64,000 nt of DNA from Micromonospora arborensis. Its GTDB lineage: Bacteria > Actinomycetota > Actinomycetes > Mycobacteriales > Micromonosporaceae. Where the stretch lies: NCBI RefSeq assembly GCF_003205615.1, contig NZ_PYBV01000021.1:1-64000 (forward strand), read 5' to 3'. This document shows positions 1 to 8,531 of this stretch, piece by piece. A model generated the notes under the pieces. It was not told where the DNA came from and searched no databases. It saw only the letters and a program-made list of their open reading frames with translations. The position numbers and the translations under genes are program-made. Numbering within the stretch: the stretch's first letter is position 1; each line of letters begins with the position of its first letter.

Positions 1-58
1 CCCGCTTCGGGGCTTTTCGTTCTGTGTGCCCCGCGCTCTCGCGCCGGGCACTTTTACT

Positions 59-87
59 ACGTTACCTTACCGTCTCGGCCGTGTCAA
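59..87 (-). promoter_or_regulatory. Promoter 3 of a tandem set, reading left
   Basis: The minus strand shows a perfect TTGACA -35 (82-87) and TAACGT -10 (59-64), 17 bp apart. This is the strongest and most downstream promoter of the set. Downstream of it (reading left) is a GTGCCC/GGGCAC hairpin and then the window edge. Confidence 0.6.
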
Positions 88-139
88 ACCGTGTGTCCCG
101 GTCTGTCATGCTTCGTGCGGCTTGGCGCCGGCGCACTCA

Positions 140-160
140 CTCAGCGGCGAAGCCGCTGAG
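140..160. other. Perfect hairpin in the leader/upstream region
   Basis: CTCAGCGGC (140-148), a GAA loop and GCCGCTGAG (152-160) form a perfect 9-bp stem, extendable by one pair. It lies between promoters 2 and 3. The stretch 1-854 holds these promoters and hairpins and no convincing coding frame; 450-854 shows nothing I can identify. Confidence 0.4.
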
Positions 161-232
161 TCAGGTCGTCGGATTTGGCAGGCCGGCCGCTGCGGTGTCC
201 CACAGTCGCGCCCGGTGCCCTGCCGGTCGTGA

Positions 233-261
233 ACCTTACCCGGTCGGCTTCGCTGCACCAA
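233..261 (-). promoter_or_regulatory. Promoter 2 of a tandem set, reading left
   Basis: The minus strand shows TTGGTG (256-261) and TAAGGT (233-238) with a 17-bp spacer. The -35 is preceded by GCGGATT, as in promoter 1, which supports common origin of the two promoters. Confidence 0.5.
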
Positions 262-400
262 ATCCGCCTCGCGGCCGATTCGGCGAGCCCCGCCCGGACC
301 GTGTCTGGCAGAAGCGAACCCCTGTCTGACCCGGCTGCCAACCCGTTTCGGTGCCTCAGGACTTTCGTCCCGTTTGCCCCGTTCCGCGCTGGCAGAGAGA

Positions 401-430
401 AAGTTACGCGTCCGCGGGTTTGGTCGTCAA
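401..430 (-). promoter_or_regulatory. Promoter 1 of a tandem set, reading left
   Basis: On the minus strand a TTGACG -35 box (425-430) and a TAACTT -10 box (401-406) are 18 bp apart. It is the most upstream of three similar promoters, about 170 bp apart, that all point out of the left edge. The region has no coding gene, and such tandem promoters are typical of actinobacterial rRNA operons. I infer a 16S rRNA gene just left of the window. Confidence 0.55.
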
Positions 431-854
431 ATCCGCAGGACGCGTCCCGCGTCACACTCGCAGCCGAAGCGGTTTCCCCAGGTCAGGGCAATCCCAGGCC
501 AACCTCCGTTGCCGACCACGTCGCCAGCATGAGAGTTGGCGGCCAGATCGCGAGCGTCCAGGCGCGCTGATCCACTCCAGGTCGGCGATGTGGGGGTGTC
601 ACGACGGGCGCGATACCGCCTTCTCGCCGACCTGGTGTCGATCACCCGCGCTCCGCCCGCGCCGACCGGCGGATCGGCGGACCAGACGGCGCTGCCAGGA
701 CCAGGGAACGACGCTCCCCGCGCGGACAGCCCCGGTCGCGAGGGACGCTCGGCCTGCCGCGAGAGCTGCCGGCACCCGGAATTTCCTCACGGCCGGTCCC
801 GTGCTGCCGGAGTTCCACCGCCGGTCTTGGTGTGAGGTCTGGTCGCGAGGAAGG

Positions 855-1109
855 TCAGGACGCCTGCCGCCGGCGGGCGGCAACCCAGGCCCGGATACCG
901 AGTGCCCCGACGGTGGTACCGATGGCCAGGGACGCGGCAATCAGTAGCGCGTGCACCCACAAGAAGCTGGTTGCCGCACCCTCCGCCACCGTGCCGGAGG
1001 CCCAGGACCGCGGGTCCTGCCAGATGGCGACTGCGAACCTCGGCCAGATCACCCAGGTCCAGACCCCGACTCCGACCAGGAATACCGACCACCCTCGCGA
1101 AAGCACCAT
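855..1109 (-). CDS. SCO4848-family small membrane protein
   Basis: This 84-residue protein starts MVLSRGWSVFLVGVGVWTW and has two hydrophobic helices (about 8-27 and 46-72) followed by a basic C-terminus (RRRQ). The N-terminal LSRG..F...GVW.WVIW pattern and the FLWVHALL segment match the SCO4848 family of actinobacterial inner-membrane proteins, whose function is unknown. The length is normal for the family. It stands alone here, followed upstream by a repeat-bearing non-coding stretch. In Streptomyces the homologue lies near trpS, as here, which suggests a loosely conserved neighbourhood. Confidence 0.8.
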   Translation of the reverse strand: MVLSRGWSVFLVGVGVWTWVIWPRFAVAIWQDPRSWASGTVAEGAATSFLWVHALLIAASLAIGTTVGALGIRAWVAARRRQAS

Positions 1110-1208
1110 GGCAGCCGAGTATGCCAGCGCGCCCGTTCACCAGAGCCGGTTGCCGACGCACCGTTAACCAGGCCCGACGCACACGCGAACCTGCCCGATG
1201 CGGAGACG

Positions 1209-1356
1209 GACCCGGCCTGGCCGGGGGCCAGATGCGGACCCCAAACCTGCCCGGACACCAAGGGCCGGATACCCACGCCAAACCTGCCCAGACACCAGAG
1301 GCCGGACACGCACACCAAACCCGCCTGGTCACCAGCACCGGCGCGGAGCCGAGCCC
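1209..1356. repeat. Degenerate 37-bp tandem repeats
   Basis: Copies begin at 1246, 1283 and 1320, exactly 37 bp apart, each opening CCTGCCC or CCCGCCT and closing with ..CCAAA. A more diverged copy precedes them at about 1209, and a fragment (CACGCGAACCTGCCC) lies near 1185. They lie in the 607-bp gap 1110-1716, which has no credible gene; the rest of that gap shows nothing else clear. Confidence 0.7.
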
Positions 1357-1716
1357 GCCGGGCGGGCCATCCGACGACGAGGCGACGGCCACCGATCGAG
1401 CTGGCCCGACTGGCACCGCTGGTCGTGACCGCCGCCAGCGAGGGCGAACCCGTCGCCGTCGCGCCACAGGCGGACACCGCCCACCAGCCGGAGCCGCCGG
1501 CGAGGGCGGCGTCGACGGCCCGGCCGAGGGCCGCGGGTAGCAGCCGCGGGTAGCAACAGTTCGGCGGCCGCGCCGCCGGTCAAGCACGCGAACCGGTCGT
1601 CGACGTCGGGACCGGAGCTTCCGTACGGGAGCTGATCTGCGTCGATCTGTTTCCAGTGCCTGCCGGGCGGGCACTGCGAGACAGGACAGCTGAGGACCGT
1701 CCCCCGGAGGTGCCGC

Positions 1717-2187
1717 ATGCAACCCTCGATGTTCGATCCCTGGGCTTGGCGTGACCCGTCCGCCCTCGCTGGTGGGTACACACAGACCACCCCGTCGGCC
1801 ACGCCGCCGGACGGTCCGGACGGTGGCCACGACGCCCCGGATGCTCCCGGACCCGGCACGCCTGTTGACCTGGTCGGCTATCACGTGCAGGCGACCGATG
1901 GGCGCATCGGCACCATCGACGAGGCGAGCAACGACGCAGATGCCGGGCACGTGGTCGTGGACACCGGGCCATGGATTTTCGGTCAGAAGGTGCTGCTGCC
2001 CGCCGGCACGGTGGCGCACGTGGATCACCAGGAACGCGTCGTGCACGTCGACCGCACTCGGCAGGAGATCAAGGACGCGCCGCCGTTCGATCCGGAGTCA
2101 GCCGACGCGGAGTACCGGGAGCGCGTGGGCAACTACTACGCCGACAAGTACCTGCCACCTCCGGGAGCGACGCCGCGGGTAATGTGA
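1717..2187 (+). CDS. PRC-barrel domain protein
   Basis: 156 residues, starting at an ATG with a good GGAGG eight bases upstream. After a Pro/Gly/Asp-rich N-terminus (1-47) comes a PRC-barrel-like domain (about 48-125): VDLVGYHVQATDGRIGTIDE followed by HVVVDTGPWIFGQKVLLPAG. The C-terminus (YRERVGNYYADKYLPP) is typical of actinobacterial stand-alone PRC-barrel proteins. The PRC-barrel fold occurs in photosynthetic reaction centre H subunits and in RimM; free-standing bacterial versions are cytoplasmic and have no firmly known role, often being linked to stress. No partner gene is adjacent. Confidence 0.8.
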   Translation: MQPSMFDPWAWRDPSALAGGYTQTTPSATPPDGPDGGHDAPDAPGPGTPVDLVGYHVQATDGRIGTIDEASNDADAGHVVVDTGPWIFGQKVLLPAGTVAHVDHQERVVHVDRTRQEIKDAPPFDPESADAEYRERVGNYYADKYLPPPGATPRVM

Positions 2188-2457
2188 GGGCGTGGTCCGG
2201 ACAGGTGTCTGCACAGCGGAGGCGGCCGACGTGTTTGTCGACCTCCCGCTCGGTGCGGTGCCCGGGGTCCCGACCAGCTCCGCTGATGGCCGTGAGCAAC
2301 TTCTGAGCGTCCTTCGTGCCGGTGGTCTGCGGTACCGCGCCGGCGCGCGATGGCGGACGGCTTCCTGAGCCGATCCCGCTGACCGACAGGGCTGAATCCG
2401 CCCTGCTCGGCGCGCGTCCACGCGTTACCCAACCTTCCGCACGAAAGGCGCATCACC

Positions 2458-3516
2458 ATGTCCGTCGCACGAATGCTCACCGGTGACCGGCCGACCGGCC
2501 GCCTGCACCTCGGCCACTACGTCGGCAGCATCGCCAACCGGGTGCGGTTGCACCGGAGCTACGAGAGCTTCTTCATCATCGCCGACCTGCACATGCTCAC
2601 CACCCGCAACCGCCGCGAGGACATCGACCAGGTCTCCGGCAACGCCCGCGAGATGGTGACCGACATCCTCGCCGCCGGCGTCGACCCGGAGCGGGCCACT
2701 TTCTACCTGCAGTCGGCCATCCCTGAGGTCGGCGACCTCAACACTCTGCTACAGAACCTGGTGACCGTTCCCCGGCTGGAGCGGGTGCCGTCACTCAAGG
2801 ACATGGCCCGTGACGCAGGCAAGGAGGAGATGCCGTACGGGCTGCTGGGGTACCCGGTGCTCCAGGCTGCGGACATCCTCTGCGTCAAGGGGGAGGTGGT
2901 CCCGGTCGGGCGGGACAATGCCGCACACGTCGAGGTGACCCGGGAGATCGCCCGGCGGTTCAACCACCTGTACGGCCCGGTCTTCCCGGTTCCCGAGCTG
3001 ATCTCGGCGGACACGCCGAGCCTGGTGGGCACCGACGGCGCGGCCAAGATGAGCAAGAGCCGCGGCAACACGATCGCGCTCTCCGACGATGCGGCCACGG
3101 TGCGTCGCAAGGTGCTCGGCATGTACACCGATCCGAACCGGGTGCGGGCCGATGTGCCGGGCACGGTGGAGGGCAACCCGGTCTTCGCGTACCACGAGGT
3201 TTTCAATCCGGACCGGGATGAGGTGGCCGAGCTGGCCCGGCGTTACCGGGCCGGGCGGGTTGGTGACGTGGAGGTCAAGGAGCGGCTGGTCGTCGCGCTG
3301 GAGGGGTTCCTGGCGCCGATTCGGGAGCGCCGGGCCGAGATCGAAGCCGACCGGGGGTTGGTCGACCGGCTGATCGTCGAGGGCACTGAACGGACCCGTC
3401 AGGAGGTACGCCAGACCCTGGTCGAGGTGCGGCGCGCGATGGGGTTGACCGGCGCGTACCAGCAGGTGCGGCGGCGGGCCGAGCGGAGCCGGCGCCGGAC
3501 GGACGCCTCGGCCTGA
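2458..3516 (+). CDS. trpS: Tryptophan--tRNA ligase
   Basis: 352 residues; class I aminoacyl-tRNA synthetase that charges tRNA-Trp. HLGH (17-20) is the HIGH signature and KMSKS is intact at 197-201. The N-terminus reads MLTGDRPTGRLHLGHYVGS, the form of the second, divergent bacterial TrpRS type, rather than the common (F/S)GIQPSG..LGNY(I/L)GA form. SD AAAGG precedes the ATG. Streptomyces species carry two TrpRS enzymes, one of them indolmycin-resistant. Whether this is the only or the auxiliary copy here cannot be told from the window. It stands alone; I see no T-box or leader peptide in 2188-2457. Confidence 0.93.
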   Translation: MSVARMLTGDRPTGRLHLGHYVGSIANRVRLHRSYESFFIIADLHMLTTRNRREDIDQVSGNAREMVTDILAAGVDPERATFYLQSAIPEVGDLNTLLQNLVTVPRLERVPSLKDMARDAGKEEMPYGLLGYPVLQAADILCVKGEVVPVGRDNAAHVEVTREIARRFNHLYGPVFPVPELISADTPSLVGTDGAAKMSKSRGNTIALSDDAATVRRKVLGMYTDPNRVRADVPGTVEGNPVFAYHEVFNPDRDEVAELARRYRAGRVGDVEVKERLVVALEGFLAPIRERRAEIEADRGLVDRLIVEGTERTRQEVRQTLVEVRRAMGLTGAYQQVRRRAERSRRRTDASA

Positions 3517-3575
3517 GGCCGGGGCGTCCGGTCGACGACGTGCCGCCGGGTCCGCTGCCGCGCCCACCGCTGGTT

Positions 3576-3790
3576 TCAGCGGATGCGGACGTCCGCCAGG
3601 TCCAGGGTGATCGGTGTCCAGGAGAGGTCCGGAGTGCGGTCCTCCTGGCGGATGTGGATCCGGCGTCGCGTCGGTACGACCAGGCCGTCGACCTCGGTCG
3701 TCCCGCTGACGTAGTGCGCGGTCGGGGAGAAGCCGTTCGCCGCGGGCTGGTAGTCCATACGCCGCAGCAGCCCGCATGACCGCCACCGCC
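3576..3790 (-). pseudogene. 3' remnant of a hypothetical gene
   Basis: A minus-strand frame ending in TGA at 3576-3578 encodes GLLRRMDYQPAANG..., then AHYVSGTTEVDGLVVPTRRR, then SWTPITLDLADVRIR. This has the look of the C-terminal 60-70 residues of a conserved actinobacterial protein of about 250 residues (YxDxxGLLRRxDY ... DGxxxPTRRR ... LDLxDxR). Upstream the frame runs into unrelated sequence antisense to the LtrA-like gene, so the 5' three quarters are missing. Seen: the conserved block and stop. Inferred: truncation by deletion. No start or RBS makes a working gene likely. Confidence 0.55.
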
Positions 3791-3816
3791 GGGCGGGGGG
3801 ACCCCATGAGCCCGAC

Positions 3817-5058
3817 ATGCCCTCGATTGTGGCGCAGAATGCGAGGATGAAGGGGATTTTCGGCGTTCGTCCGGTGCCGGCTGCGGAGACGCACCGGACC
3901 ACGATGTTCGAGATCTTCTTCGACCTGGTCTTCGTCTTCGCGCTCACCCGGGTCATCACGTTCATGGCGGGCTCGCCGAGCGCGCTCACCCTGGCCCAGG
4001 GGCTGCTCCTCCTGCTCCTGCTGCTCTACTCCTGGTCGCCGTACATCTGGGTGGGAAACCTGGTCCGCCCGGACGTCGGCCTGGTCCGCGCGGCCACCCT
4101 GGTCGCGATGGCGGCGATCTTCGTGGCCGCGCTGGTGCTGCCGGGTGCGTGGCAGCAGGGTCCGGAACTCTTCGACGCGCCGCTCACCCTCGCCCTCGCG
4201 TACGTGGTCGGTCGGGCCGTGCAACTCGTGATCCTGTTCTGGGCGAGCGCGACGGACCCGCCACTGCGCTCGACGCTGCGGTTCTTCACCGTGCCGGTGA
4301 TGCTGGGGTGGATCCCGCTGGTCATCGGTGCGCTGCTCGGCGGCACTGCCCAGACGGCGCTCTGGACGGTCGCGTTTCTGCTGAATGTCGGCGGTGCCCG
4401 GATCGCATCCACGTTCCGGCCGTGGCAACTGCGCAGTGTGGATCACTTCACCGAGCGGTTCGGCCTGGTGCTCATCATCGCGCTGGGCGAGTCGCTGATC
4501 TCCGCCGGTGCCGGACCACGGACGATGGCACCGGTCGGCGCCGCGGTGCTGGCCGCGCTGCTCGGCCTCACCAGCACGGTCTGCCTGTGGTGGCTGTACT
4601 TCGATCGACTGGCGCCCGCGGCGCGGCGGGCCGTCAGCGACGTGCCGGGTGAGCGGCGGGCCAGCGTGGCAGGTGACGCGTACGGCCTCGGGCACTCCAC
4701 CCTGATCATCGGCGCGATCTACGTCGCGCTCGGGATCGAGGAGGTGATCGGTCAGCTCACCGAGAAGTCAGCCCATCCCCACGGGCTGGGCTGGGAAGCG
4801 GCCACCGCGCTCTACGGCGGCACCACCCTCTACCTGCTCAGCAGGTTGGTCTTTCGCCGGCTGACCATCCGCTCGGTGCACCCGACGCAGGTTGTCGCCG
4901 CGCTGCTACCGCTGCCCCTGCTCCCGATCGGCCGATCCCTGCCTCCGTTGGCGGCGCTCGCCCTGCTGACCGTCTTCCTGATCGGGGTGACCTGGTTTGA
5001 GCGGCGAGTGGACCGACGCGACGAGCGGACCGCGACGGCGCAGGCACTCCTCCCGTGA
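3817..5058 (+). CDS. Low temperature requirement protein A (LtrA) family membrane protein
   Basis: 413 residues with about ten hydrophobic segments and the LtrA hallmark near the N-terminus: TTMFEIFFDLVFVFALTRV (28-46), plus FGLVLIIALGESLI near 220-235. LtrA was named for a Listeria locus needed at low temperature; the biochemical function is unknown. The start is uncertain: ATG 3817 or ATG 3847 (MKGIFGVRP); the latter has GAGG almost touching the start codon. Monocistronic in appearance. The C-terminus is a short basic cytoplasmic tail (RRVDRRDER). Confidence 0.82.
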   Translation: MPSIVAQNARMKGIFGVRPVPAAETHRTTMFEIFFDLVFVFALTRVITFMAGSPSALTLAQGLLLLLLLLYSWSPYIWVGNLVRPDVGLVRAATLVAMAAIFVAALVLPGAWQQGPELFDAPLTLALAYVVGRAVQLVILFWASATDPPLRSTLRFFTVPVMLGWIPLVIGALLGGTAQTALWTVAFLLNVGGARIASTFRPWQLRSVDHFTERFGLVLIIALGESLISAGAGPRTMAPVGAAVLAALLGLTSTVCLWWLYFDRLAPAARRAVSDVPGERRASVAGDAYGLGHSTLIIGAIYVALGIEEVIGQLTEKSAHPHGLGWEAATALYGGTTLYLLSRLVFRRLTIRSVHPTQVVAALLPLPLLPIGRSLPPLAALALLTVFLIGVTWFERRVDRRDERTATAQALLP

Positions 5059-5182
5059 CCCCGGGCGGGAGAACACCAAGCCCGGGCGGGCCGACAGGAA
5101 TTTCGGATGCCGTGTCGATATCCCCGGCCTCCGATCGTCGTCATGCTGTACGGCAACCCGCCGCACCGAGAGGAGCCGAAAC

Positions 5183-5533
5183 GTGAAGTACATGCTGCTG
5201 TTCATGAGCCCCGCGAACGACGAGGCTGGCAACGGGTGCACCTTCGAGGACTGGATCCGCTACGACCGGGAGATGAAGGATGCCGGGATCTGGGTCTCCG
5301 GGCATCCGTTGCAGGACCTGACCACCTGTACGACGGTGCAGGTCGGCCCGGACGGCGAGCGCACGATCACCGACGGGCCGTTCGCCGAGACCCGTGAGGT
5401 GCTCGGCGGGTACGACATCATCGACGTGCCGAATCTCGACGTCGCGTTGGACTGGGCGGCTCGCAGCCCCGGCGCCACCGGCAGTGGGTCGGTGCAGGTC
5501 CGCCCGGTCGCCGAGATCGAGGTCGAGGTCTGA
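5183..5533 (+). CDS. YCII-related/DGPF domain protein
   Basis: 116 residues from a GTG with GAGGAG eight bases upstream; start chosen because the sequence then opens MKYMLLFMSPAND, as usual for the family. The signature TDGPFAETREVLGGYDIIDV is present (about 62-81). DGPF proteins are small ferredoxin-fold proteins encoded next to ECF42-group sigma factors and thought to act in the same pathway, though their chemistry is unproven. The sigma factor gene begins 2 bp after this stop, so the two are translated as one operon. Confidence 0.88.
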   Translation: MKYMLLFMSPANDEAGNGCTFEDWIRYDREMKDAGIWVSGHPLQDLTTCTTVQVGPDGERTITDGPFAETREVLGGYDIIDVPNLDVALDWAARSPGATGSGSVQVRPVAEIEVEV

Positions 5534-5535
5534 CT

Positions 5536-6789
5536 GTGCCGGGTCGGGAGGCGGCAGCCGGTTCGGTGGAGGCGGTGTTCCGGGAGGAACACGGCCGGCT
5601 GCTCGCCTCGCTCGTGCACCGCTTCGGCGATCTCGACCTGGCCGAGGAGGTCGCGTCCGAGGCGATCGAGGCGGCTCTGGTGCACTGGCCGACCGACGGC
5701 GTTCCGAGTCGGCCGGGCGCCTGGCTGCTCACCACGGCCCGCCGCCGTGCCGTCGACCGGCTGCGCCGCGACCGGGTGTTGGCGACGCGGCTCGCCGTAC
5801 TCCGGGCGGAGGCCGAGCGGGCCGACCCCGCCCCGGCCGCCGACGCGGACCGCGACCTGCCGGACGACCGGCTGGCGCTCTTCTTCACCTGCGCACACCC
5901 GGCGCTGGCCGCGCAGGACCGGGGTGCGCTGACCCTGCGGTTTCTCGCCGGCCTCACCACGACCGAGGTCGCGCGTGCCTTCCTGGTGCCACCCGCGACC
6001 ATGGCCCAGCGACTCGTCCGGGCCAAGCGGAAGATCCGCGACGCTCGCATTCCGTTCCGGGTGCCGGGCGCCGACGAGCTGCCCGAACGCCTGCCCACGG
6101 TGCTCCAGGCCGTCTATTCGGTCTTCACCGAGGGGTACGCCGCCAGCTCCGGCCCCGACCTGCAGCGGATCGACCTCGCCGAGGAGGCCATCCGGCTGAC
6201 CCGGATCCTGCGCCGGCTGCTGCCCGCCGAACGCGAGGTCGCCGGTCTGCTCGGGTTGCTGCTGCTGGTCCACGCTCGGCGGGCCGCCCGTACCGGACCG
6301 GACGGCGCGGTGGTCCTCCTCGACGACCAGGACCGCGGACGCTGGGACCACGCGATGATCGACGAGGGGCGTGCGCTGGTGCTCGTGGCGTTGACCGGTC
6401 CGGCACCCGGGCCGTACGGGGTGCAGGCCGCCATCGCCGCGCTGCACGACGAGGCCGCCGACGTGACCAGTACCGACTGGCCCCAGGTGGTGGCGCTCTA
6501 CGACGTGCTGCTCGGCATGGTTCCGTCACCGGTCGTGGCGTTGAACCGGGCCGCCGCCGTGGCGATGCGGGACGGGCCGGACGCGGGGCTCGCGTTGCTG
6601 GACGAGTTGGCCGACGATCCGCGTCTGCGTGGCTATCACCTGTATCCGGCCACCAGGGCCGACCTGCTGCGCCGGCTCGGCCGGTTCGACGAGGCCGCCG
6701 TGGCGTACCGCAGCGCGTTGGCGCTGGTCGGGACCGAGCCGGAACGGGCGCACCTGCTGCGCCGGTTGGCATCGGTCACTGCCGACTGA
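5536..6789 (+). CDS. ECF42-group RNA polymerase sigma factor with C-terminal TPR-like extension
   Basis: 417 residues from GTG, two bases after the DGPF gene. Region sigma2 is at about 10-75 (FREEHGRLLASLVHRFGDLDLAEEV) and sigma4 at about 105-165 (LTLRFLAGLTTTEVARAFLV, then MAQRLVRAKRKIRDA). It is more than twice the length of a minimal ECF factor. The remaining 240 residues, with repeated Ala/Leu helices such as ALNRAAAVAMRDGPDAGLALL and DLLRRLGRFDEAAVAYRSAL, form the TPR-like domain of ECF42 factors. No anti-sigma gene is adjacent, consistent with the group, where the C-terminal domain is thought to control activity. Confidence 0.9.
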   Translation: MPGREAAAGSVEAVFREEHGRLLASLVHRFGDLDLAEEVASEAIEAALVHWPTDGVPSRPGAWLLTTARRRAVDRLRRDRVLATRLAVLRAEAERADPAPAADADRDLPDDRLALFFTCAHPALAAQDRGALTLRFLAGLTTTEVARAFLVPPATMAQRLVRAKRKIRDARIPFRVPGADELPERLPTVLQAVYSVFTEGYAASSGPDLQRIDLAEEAIRLTRILRRLLPAEREVAGLLGLLLLVHARRAARTGPDGAVVLLDDQDRGRWDHAMIDEGRALVLVALTGPAPGPYGVQAAIAALHDEAADVTSTDWPQVVALYDVLLGMVPSPVVALNRAAAVAMRDGPDAGLALLDELADDPRLRGYHLYPATRADLLRRLGRFDEAAVAYRSALALVGTEPERAHLLRRLASVTAD

Positions 6790-6830
6790 GCGGATCCGCC
6801 GGTCGCGGGACGCCGCTGTACCCTGCTCGG

Positions 6831-7421
6831 GTGAGTCTGCCTCTGCCATCCGGTGAGTTCGCGGCGTACCTGTTCGACTGCGACGGCACCATCGTCGACT
6901 CGATGCCGCTGCACTACGTGGCCTGGCAGCGGGCCCTGGCCGAGTGGGGTTGCGAGTTCCCGGAGGATCTTTTCTACGCGTGGGGTGGGCGGCCGACCGC
7001 CGACATCGTCGTCGCCCTGAACGAGCAGCACGGACTGGCCATGCCGGTGGCGACCGTCGTCGAGCGCCGGGAGAGCTACTACGAGGAGTTGCTGCCGCAA
7101 CTCGCCGCCGTGCCCGACGTGCTGGCGCACATCCACGACGCGCACCGCCGGGTCCCGTTCGCCGTCGTCTCCGGCAGCACCCGGGCCTCGGTCACCGCCT
7201 CCCTCGACACACTCGGTCTGCTGGACCGGTTCGACGTGCTGGTCTGCGCCGACGACTACACCCGTGCCAAGCCCGACCCGGAGGCGTTCCTGCTCGCGGC
7301 GCAGCACCTCGGCGTACCCCCGGCTGCCTGCCTGGTCTTCGAGGACACCGACCTGGGCATCCAGGCCGCGACCGCGGCCGGCATGGCATCGGTACGCGTG
7401 CCGCAGCAGCGCTCGCGCTGA
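6831..7421 (+). CDS. HAD-superfamily phosphatase/phosphoglucomutase-like protein
   Basis: 196 residues from GTG 6831. Motif I is YLFDCDGTIVDS with Asp16 as nucleophile and Asp18 as acid/base; motif II VVSGSTRASV; motif III Lys in RAKPDPEAF; motif IV VFEDTDLGIQAA. The helical cap between motifs I and II (MPLHYVAWQRAL...) is that of subfamily IA, close to beta-phosphoglucomutase and to 2-deoxyglucose-6-phosphatase-like enzymes. The substrate cannot be read from sequence. TACCCT ends six bases before the GTG, so the mRNA may be leaderless. It converges on the next gene with 3 bp between stops. Confidence 0.85.
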   Translation: MSLPLPSGEFAAYLFDCDGTIVDSMPLHYVAWQRALAEWGCEFPEDLFYAWGGRPTADIVVALNEQHGLAMPVATVVERRESYYEELLPQLAAVPDVLAHIHDAHRRVPFAVVSGSTRASVTASLDTLGLLDRFDVLVCADDYTRAKPDPEAFLLAAQHLGVPPAACLVFEDTDLGIQAATAAGMASVRVPQQRSR

Positions 7422-7424
7422 GTC

Positions 7425-8396
7425 TCAGCCGACCGTCAGCAGCAGCTTGCCCGCGTAGGACGTCTGCAGGCGCTTGTGCGCCTCCCGCACCTTGCCGAGC
7501 GGGAACTTCTCCGCGACGTGCACCACGAACGGGCCCGCCTCGATGAGTTCGTTGAGGCGCTGCAACTGTCGCGGGTTCGATACGCCGTCGTACGCCCGGA
7601 CCACGACGCCCGGCCGCTCGCGCGGCTCCGGCTGCACGCCGTGGGCGTACGCGACAACGCCGCCGTCGGCCAGCGCCTCGGTGAGCCGGTCCAACGTCTC
7701 GCCGGCGGCCATCGCCAGGATGGCGGGCACTCCGGCCGGCGCCGCGTCCCGGATCCGTGCGAGCACGTCGGTCAGGTCGCCGTGGCCGTCGAGGGACACG
7801 TCGGCACCGAGGCGGGTCACCAACGCGACGCCGTCCGCGCCCGAGGCAACGGCGATCACGTTCAGCCCCTGCCGCTTGGCCAACTGCACGGCCAGGTGAC
7901 CCTGACCGCCGCTCGCCCCGAAGATCAGCAGCCAGTCGCCGGCCGACAGGCTGATGGTGTCGAGCCCGGCCAGCGCGGTCAGCGCGTCGGTCGACATGGC
8001 ACCCGCGTGCTCCGCCGGTACGCCGTCGGGCAGCTTCGCCGCGTACTCCGCCTTGACGGCCGCGTACTCGGCGTAGAAGCCGCCCTTCGGTCGGGCGGTG
8101 GCGGAGGCGTAGACAAGGTCGCCCACCACGAGGTCGGTCACCTTCTTGCCGGCCGCGATGACGGTTCCGGCGCCGTCGGAGCCGGGCACGATCGGGAGGG
8201 CTGAGCCCTCCGGCACCAGCACACCCTGCCGCTCGTACGCGTCCCACACCCCCACGCCGGCGCTCAGCACCTTGATCAGCACCTCGTCGTCGGCGACCTG
8301 CGGAATCGGCAGTTTCCGCAAAGTGATCACCTCCGGCCCACCGAACTCGTCGAAGGCCGCGGCCTGCATCCGCTCTGGCACATCCCCGTCAACCAT
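7425..8396 (-). CDS. MDR-family NADP-dependent oxidoreductase (quinone oxidoreductase-like)
   Basis: 323 residues from an ATG with a strong GGAGGGGG upstream. N-terminal GroES-like domain (MQAAAFDEFGGPEVITLRKL ... VLIKVLSAGVGVWDAYERQG) and Rossmann domain with LLIFGASGGQGHLAVQLAK (about 154-172). It lacks the cysteine and histidine ligands of zinc alcohol dehydrogenases, so it belongs to the zinc-free quinone/enone reductases. Likely reduces quinones or alpha,beta-unsaturated carbonyls with NADPH in the cytoplasm. Monocistronic. Confidence 0.85.
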   Translation of the reverse strand: MVDGDVPERMQAAAFDEFGGPEVITLRKLPIPQVADDEVLIKVLSAGVGVWDAYERQGVLVPEGSALPIVPGSDGAGTVIAAGKKVTDLVVGDLVYASATARPKGGFYAEYAAVKAEYAAKLPDGVPAEHAGAMSTDALTALAGLDTISLSAGDWLLIFGASGGQGHLAVQLAKRQGLNVIAVASGADGVALVTRLGADVSLDGHGDLTDVLARIRDAAPAGVPAILAMAAGETLDRLTEALADGGVVAYAHGVQPEPRERPGVVVRAYDGVSNPRQLQRLNELIEAGPFVVHVAEKFPLGKVREAHKRLQTSYAGKLLLTVG

Positions 8397-8531
8397 GTGG
8401 ATTCCCCCTCCGTGCCGGCGTCACCGTCGCAGCATGCCGGCTCGGGGACCGCCGTGGTCCGGAGCTGAGTGCCGTTCACCCACAAGGGCGACCGCCAACG
8501 GCCGCGACCAGCGGCACTGACCGGGCCGCGA

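Noticed and set aside
1209..1356. CRISPR array
   Set aside because: Repeats are contiguous without spacers, too few and too diverged; no cas genes nearby.
2188..2457. T-box or trp attenuator upstream of trpS
   Set aside because: No T-box core or Trp-rich leader peptide could be found.
2791..4695. Minus-strand frame across trpS and the LtrA-like gene
   Set aside because: Antisense to both; only the fragment at 3576-3790, in a different frame, looks protein-like.
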